The notes beneath the pieces were generated by a model that had not been told where the DNA came from, made no database searches, and worked only from the letters and a program-made list of their open reading frames with translations. Positions 61,260 through 64,000 of a stretch of 64,000 bases of DNA are shown here, piece after piece. The stretch spans positions 2,166,477-2,230,476 of the forward strand of contig NZ_LR134167.1 of assembly GCF_900635775.1 (NCBI RefSeq), in the 5' to 3' direction. The number at the start of each line of letters is the position of its first letter. The stretch's first letter is position 1. Source of the stretch: Avibacterium volantium (lineage in GTDB: Bacteria > Pseudomonadota > Gammaproteobacteria > Enterobacterales > Pasteurellaceae). The position numbers and the translations under genes were made by a program.

Positions 61260-61289
61260 AATAAAAGGTATCCTGAGATACCTTTTATT
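61260..61289 (-). terminator. yidC terminator
   Basis: AATAAAAGGTATC (61260-61272) / GATACCTTTTATT (61277-61289), perfect 13-bp stem with a CTGA loop, 12 bases beyond the yidC stop. A/T-rich ends give function in both directions. Confidence 0.85.
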
Positions 61290-61300
61290 CTTTTATCTCG

Positions 61301-62914
61301 TTATTTTTTACGAGAGTGTAACCCTTTTTTCTCTAACCCACGATAAATCCATTGTTGTTGAGCAATGGTGATAAGGTTGGAAACTAGCCAGTAAAGCACC
61401 AAACCTGCTGGGAAGAATAGGAAGAATACCATAAAGATCAACGGCATAAATGTCATAATTTTTTGTTGCATTGGATCAGCAACAGGTGTTGGCGACATTT
61501 TTTGTAATAAGAACATTGATCCGCCCATTAAAATTGGCAAGATGAAATACGGATCTTGTGCCGATAAATCTTGAATCCAACCGAAGAATGGCGCGTGGCG
61601 TAGTTCAACGGCTTCCATAAATGTCCAGTATAAGGCGATGAAAATTGGCATTTGTAAAAGAATTGGTAAACAGCCACCCAGTGGGTTCACTTTTTCTTCT
61701 TTATACAATTTCATCATTTCTTGGCTCATACGCTGACGATCTTCACCATAACGCTCACGCATTTCTTGGATTTTCGGTTGCAGCATACGCATTTTCGCCA
61801 TTGAGGTGTATTGTGCTTTCGTTAATGGGTAAAGCAAGCCTTTCACCACAAGGGTTACACCAATAATCGCAAGACCCCAGTTTTTCACTAAATCGTGAAT
61901 GTGGGTAAGTAGCCAGAATAGCGGTTTCGCAATAAACCACGCCCAGCCGTAATCCACGGTGAGATCTAGGTGGTTCGCTACTTCTGCCATTTGATTTTGT
62001 AATTTCGGCCCTGTCCATAATTTGCTGGTGATGGTTTCTGTTGCGCCTGCTGGAATATCCACCACTGGCCCACGATAACCAATTGCCCCTAAATTACGTG
62101 CTTTGTCTGTAGAAGTATATAAAAGATGTGTACTGTCTTGATTTGGAATCCACGCAGACACGAAATAATGCTGCAATACTGCTACCCAACCTGCTTTTGT
62201 TTGGATAGAAAGATCTTTTTCTTCCATATCTTGGAAGCTGTATTTTTTATAATTCGTTTCAGAAGAAGAATACGCGCCACCAGTATAAGTTGGCATTGCC
62301 ATACTGCCTGAGCTTTCTACCAAAGTATGGGTTAATTTTGCATAAGGCTCAACTTCAATGGCTTGACCACTTTGGTTTGCAATTTCAAAGTTCACTGCAA
62401 CATCATATTCACCGCGTTTTAAAACGAAAATTTTGCGGTATGTTACGCCATCTTTTTCAAATACTAATGGTACAACAAGCTCATTCTGTCCATCAGCCAG
62501 TTTGAAAGTATCCCCTTCTACTTGGTAATTTGCACGGCCTGCTTTGGTGTCAATCCCGTTTTTGCCAACTAAACCACTTTGCGCAATATAAATATGCTCT
62601 GGTGTATCGTTCAATAAAACAAATGGTGTATGGGAATCTAATTCTGCATCATATTTTAATAATTCAGAACGCACTACGTCCCCACCTAATGTATTCACTT
62701 TTAAACGGAATACATCATTTTCTAAGGTAATCACTTTACCTTGAGCAAGGTTAGCAAGGTCTGAATTTGCGGTTAATTCGCCTTGAGAATTAGAAGTTTG
62801 TGCTTGTTCAGTGGCAACAGGCTTTGGTGAATGGTAATCCACTTGCCATTGCTGATAAACAAGAAAAGAAATAAAGAGTAGTGCTAGCACTAACAGGCTA
62901 CGTCTTGAATCCAT
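61301..62914 (-). CDS. yidC: Membrane protein insertase YidC
   Basis: 537 residues (E. coli 548). N-terminal membrane anchor ([18 protein letters not shown]), large periplasmic beta domain (about 60-310), then the conserved five-segment insertase core from about 340 ([20 protein letters not shown] with the hydrophilic-groove Arg region, [18 protein letters not shown]). Start overlaps the yidD stop by one base (TAATG). Confidence 0.97.
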   Translation of the reverse strand: MDSRRSLLVLALLFISFLVYQQWQVDYHSPKPVATEQAQTSNSQGELTANSDLANLAQGKVITLENDVFRLKVNTLGGDVVRSELLKYDAELDSHTPFVLLNDTPEHIYIAQSGLVGKNGIDTKAGRANYQVEGDTFKLADGQNELVVPLVFEKDGVTYRKIFVLKRGEYDVAVNFEIANQSGQAIEVEPYAKLTHTLVESSGSMAMPTYTGGAYSSSETNYKKYSFQDMEEKDLSIQTKAGWVAVLQHYFVSAWIPNQDSTHLLYTSTDKARNLGAIGYRGPVVDIPAGATETITSKLWTGPKLQNQMAEVANHLDLTVDYGWAWFIAKPLFWLLTHIHDLVKNWGLAIIGVTLVVKGLLYPLTKAQYTSMAKMRMLQPKIQEMRERYGEDRQRMSQEMMKLYKEEKVNPLGGCLPILLQMPIFIALYWTFMEAVELRHAPFFGWIQDLSAQDPYFILPILMGGSMFLLQKMSPTPVADPMQQKIMTFMPLIFMVFFLFFPAGLVLYWLVSNLITIAQQQWIYRGLEKKGLHSRKK

Positions 62915-63174
62915 TATTTGTTCTCTTTGTTGTTATTGATCTTCGGCGGAACAGGATCGTATCCACCAGCGTGTAAAGGATGACATTTTAATATACGTTT
63001 TAACGTAAGCCAACCACCTTTTAACGCACCGTGCGTTTTTAATGCTTCAATGCCGTAGCAAGAACAAGTTGGCGTGAATCGGCAACGTGGGCCAATTAAA
63101 GGACTAATAACAAGCTGATAAAAGCGAATAAGTGCAATTAAGACTTTCGAGCCAAGCGAATGTGGCGCTGCCAT
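62914..63174 (-). CDS. yidD: Membrane protein insertion efficiency factor YidD
   Basis: 86 residues. [37 protein letters not shown] and [15 protein letters not shown] are the family's fixed motifs. Small amphipathic inner-membrane-associated protein assisting YidC. Overlaps rnpA by 37 bases and yidC by one, as is common in this operon. Confidence 0.96.
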   Translation of the reverse strand: MAAPHSLGSKVLIALIRFYQLVISPLIGPRCRFTPTCSCYGIEALKTHGALKGGWLTLKRILKCHPLHAGGYDPVPPKINNNKENK

Positions 63175-63497
63175 AATTTATCCAATGAATTGAATATTTG
63201 CTGATTGTCTAAACGCCCAATCCCTTGTTTTACCACAATAACAAAATCATAATGCGGCAATTGATGTTGCAACAAACGGAAACGTTCACGGCACAAACGC
63301 TTAATGCGATTACGATCGTGGGCGCGTTTTAAATGCTTTTTTGCTACCGCTAAACCTAAACGTGGAACAGATTCCTGATTAGGACGGGCTAGAATGGTAA
63401 TTTCGGGGGAACTCGCGCGTTGCGGATCTTGGAAAACGTATTTGAATTGAGCGGGAGTTAGCAGACGTAACTCCCTAGAAAAGCTTAGCTTAATCAC
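63138..63497 (-). CDS. rnpA: Ribonuclease P protein component
   Basis: 119 residues, basic. The RNR signature [17 protein letters not shown] lies near 53-69, after [14 protein letters not shown]. Protein subunit that helps the RNase P RNA process tRNA 5' ends. 14 bases after rpmH. Confidence 0.96.
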   Translation of the reverse strand: MIKLSFSRELRLLTPAQFKYVFQDPQRASSPEITILARPNQESVPRLGLAVAKKHLKRAHDRNRIKRLCRERFRLLQHQLPHYDFVIVVKQGIGRLDNQQIFNSLDKLWQRHIRLARKS

Positions 63498-63511
63498 AGC
63501 GAAAGGCTGGA

Positions 63512-63646
63512 TTATGCAGATAAACTTTTACGACCTTTAGCACGACGACGAGCTAAAACTTGACGGCCGTTTTTAGTTGCCATACGAGCACGGAAACCGT
63601 GAGTACGGCTACGTTTTAATACAGATGGTTGAAATGTACGTTTCAT
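63512..63646 (-). CDS. rpmH: 50S ribosomal protein L34
   Basis: 44 residues from ATG 63644-63646: [20 protein letters not shown] at the start, ending KGRKSLSA. Full-length and near-identical to gammaproteobacterial L34. First gene of the rpmH-rnpA-yidD-yidC run. Confidence 0.97.
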
Positions 63647-64000
63647 AACTATAATCTACCTAAATCAACATTGTTTAACCATTGCCTTTGACATTTAGAT
63701 AGCCAAAAACGAATTGAAACAAGGGTTACTAAAATAAGGAACGGAATTGTAATCACAAATGAGCCGTTCGTCAAATAAGAATAAGAAAAATCGCAACATA
63801 ATCTGCATTTTTCTTATTTGAAAGCATAAAAGCGGGGTGAATTATACTTTTTTTGGCAGAAATCTCAAGCAGCCTTTTTCGATTTTTTTGATCCTTTTAT
63901 AAAGATCTTTTCTCAACTTTATTGTAAAATTAGCCGAATTCTCACCGCACTTTTTTGCGGACGATTCAAACGTTTAACTAATAAACTAGACATAATAACA
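63647..64000. other. rpmH upstream region to window end
   Basis: 354 bases with no gene start on either strand. It holds the rpmH promoter, then an imperfect hairpin just above its -35 (ATAAGAAAAAT at 63781-63791 against ATTTTTCTTAT at 63807-63817). Next comes a near-palindrome GATCC-TTTTATAAA-GATC (63890-63907) with two Dam sites, and one uptake-signal core (ACCGCACTT, 63944-63952). In many relatives dnaA is read away from rpmH here, but its start is not in view. Confidence 0.6.
63746..63774 (-). promoter_or_regulatory. rpmH promoter
   Basis: On minus TTGACG (63769-63774), exactly 17 bases, TACAAT (63746-63751). Near-consensus sigma-70 promoter about 100 bases before the rpmH ATG. Confidence 0.8.

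Noticed and set aside
63647-64000. Replication origin at the right end
   Set aside because: No cluster of TTATNCACA DnaA boxes is seen and no dnaA start is in the window; two GATC sites alone are not enough.

Overview
The window is a stretch of Pasteurellaceae chromosome. Nearly every intergenic region carries the Haemophilus-type DNA uptake signal core AAGTGCGGT, often as inverted pairs. Gene content and order also match the family: mrcA divergent from comABCDE, then aroK-aroB-dam; secM-secA-mutT; rpmH-rnpA-yidD-yidC-mnmE; ribF-ileS-lspA-ispH. The Hin-type signal, a GalNAc-type PTS and a bioAFGCD cluster would suit the Avibacterium/Gallibacterium/Pasteurella side of the family, but the species cannot be fixed from this sequence alone.

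Layout. 1-4.4 kb: the N-terminal four-fifths of htpG (minus) with a sigma-32-type promoter, a complete IS3-family (IS150-type) element with 4-bp target duplication, and dcuB. 4.5-9.7 kb: fatty-acid/phospholipid precursor operon yceD-rpmF-plsX-fabH-fabD-fabG, then acpP (all minus). 9.7-14.3 kb: compact biotin operon bioA-F-G-C-D (minus), whose 5' end abuts a four-copy array of ~165-bp palindromic repeats (14.28-14.94 kb). 15.0-16.6 kb: psd and fklB (plus). 16.6-17.7 kb: a small AT-rich cassette (lipoprotein plus XRE regulator) flanked by two ~70-bp direct copies of a terminator/uptake-signal block. 17.7-26.7 kb: mrcA (minus), then the competence operon comABCDE with a CRP-S site, then aroK-aroB-dam. 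26.7-30.7 kb: a DUF721/DciA-like gene, a SecM-type arrest-peptide gene, secA, mutT.

30.7-45.7 kb: an unlisted 52-aa basic small protein, mltF, gmhA, mfd, tRNA-Ser(GGA), cysK, cysZ/zipA divergent pair, ligA, the heat-shock operon hslVU with a textbook sigma-32 promoter, ubiA and glpE. 45.8-53.5 kb: brnQ and tex; a Phd/FitB-like toxin-antitoxin pair lying between tex and greB; and a GalNAc-type mannose-family PTS (agaV-W-E-F) with an internal terminator. 53.7-59.2 kb: ribF-ileS-lspA-ispH. 59.4-64 kb: mnmE, a small conserved hypothetical, yidC, yidD, rnpA, rpmH and the rpmH promoter.

Most of the window is ordinary core genome. The points most worth a second look are the IS inserted inside the loop of a dcuB terminator, the tandem double-hairpin repeats that supply the bioA leader, the repeat-flanked lipoprotein/XRE cassette, a divergent SecM arrest sequence, a near-leaderless yceD promoter, and the toxin-antitoxin insertion.
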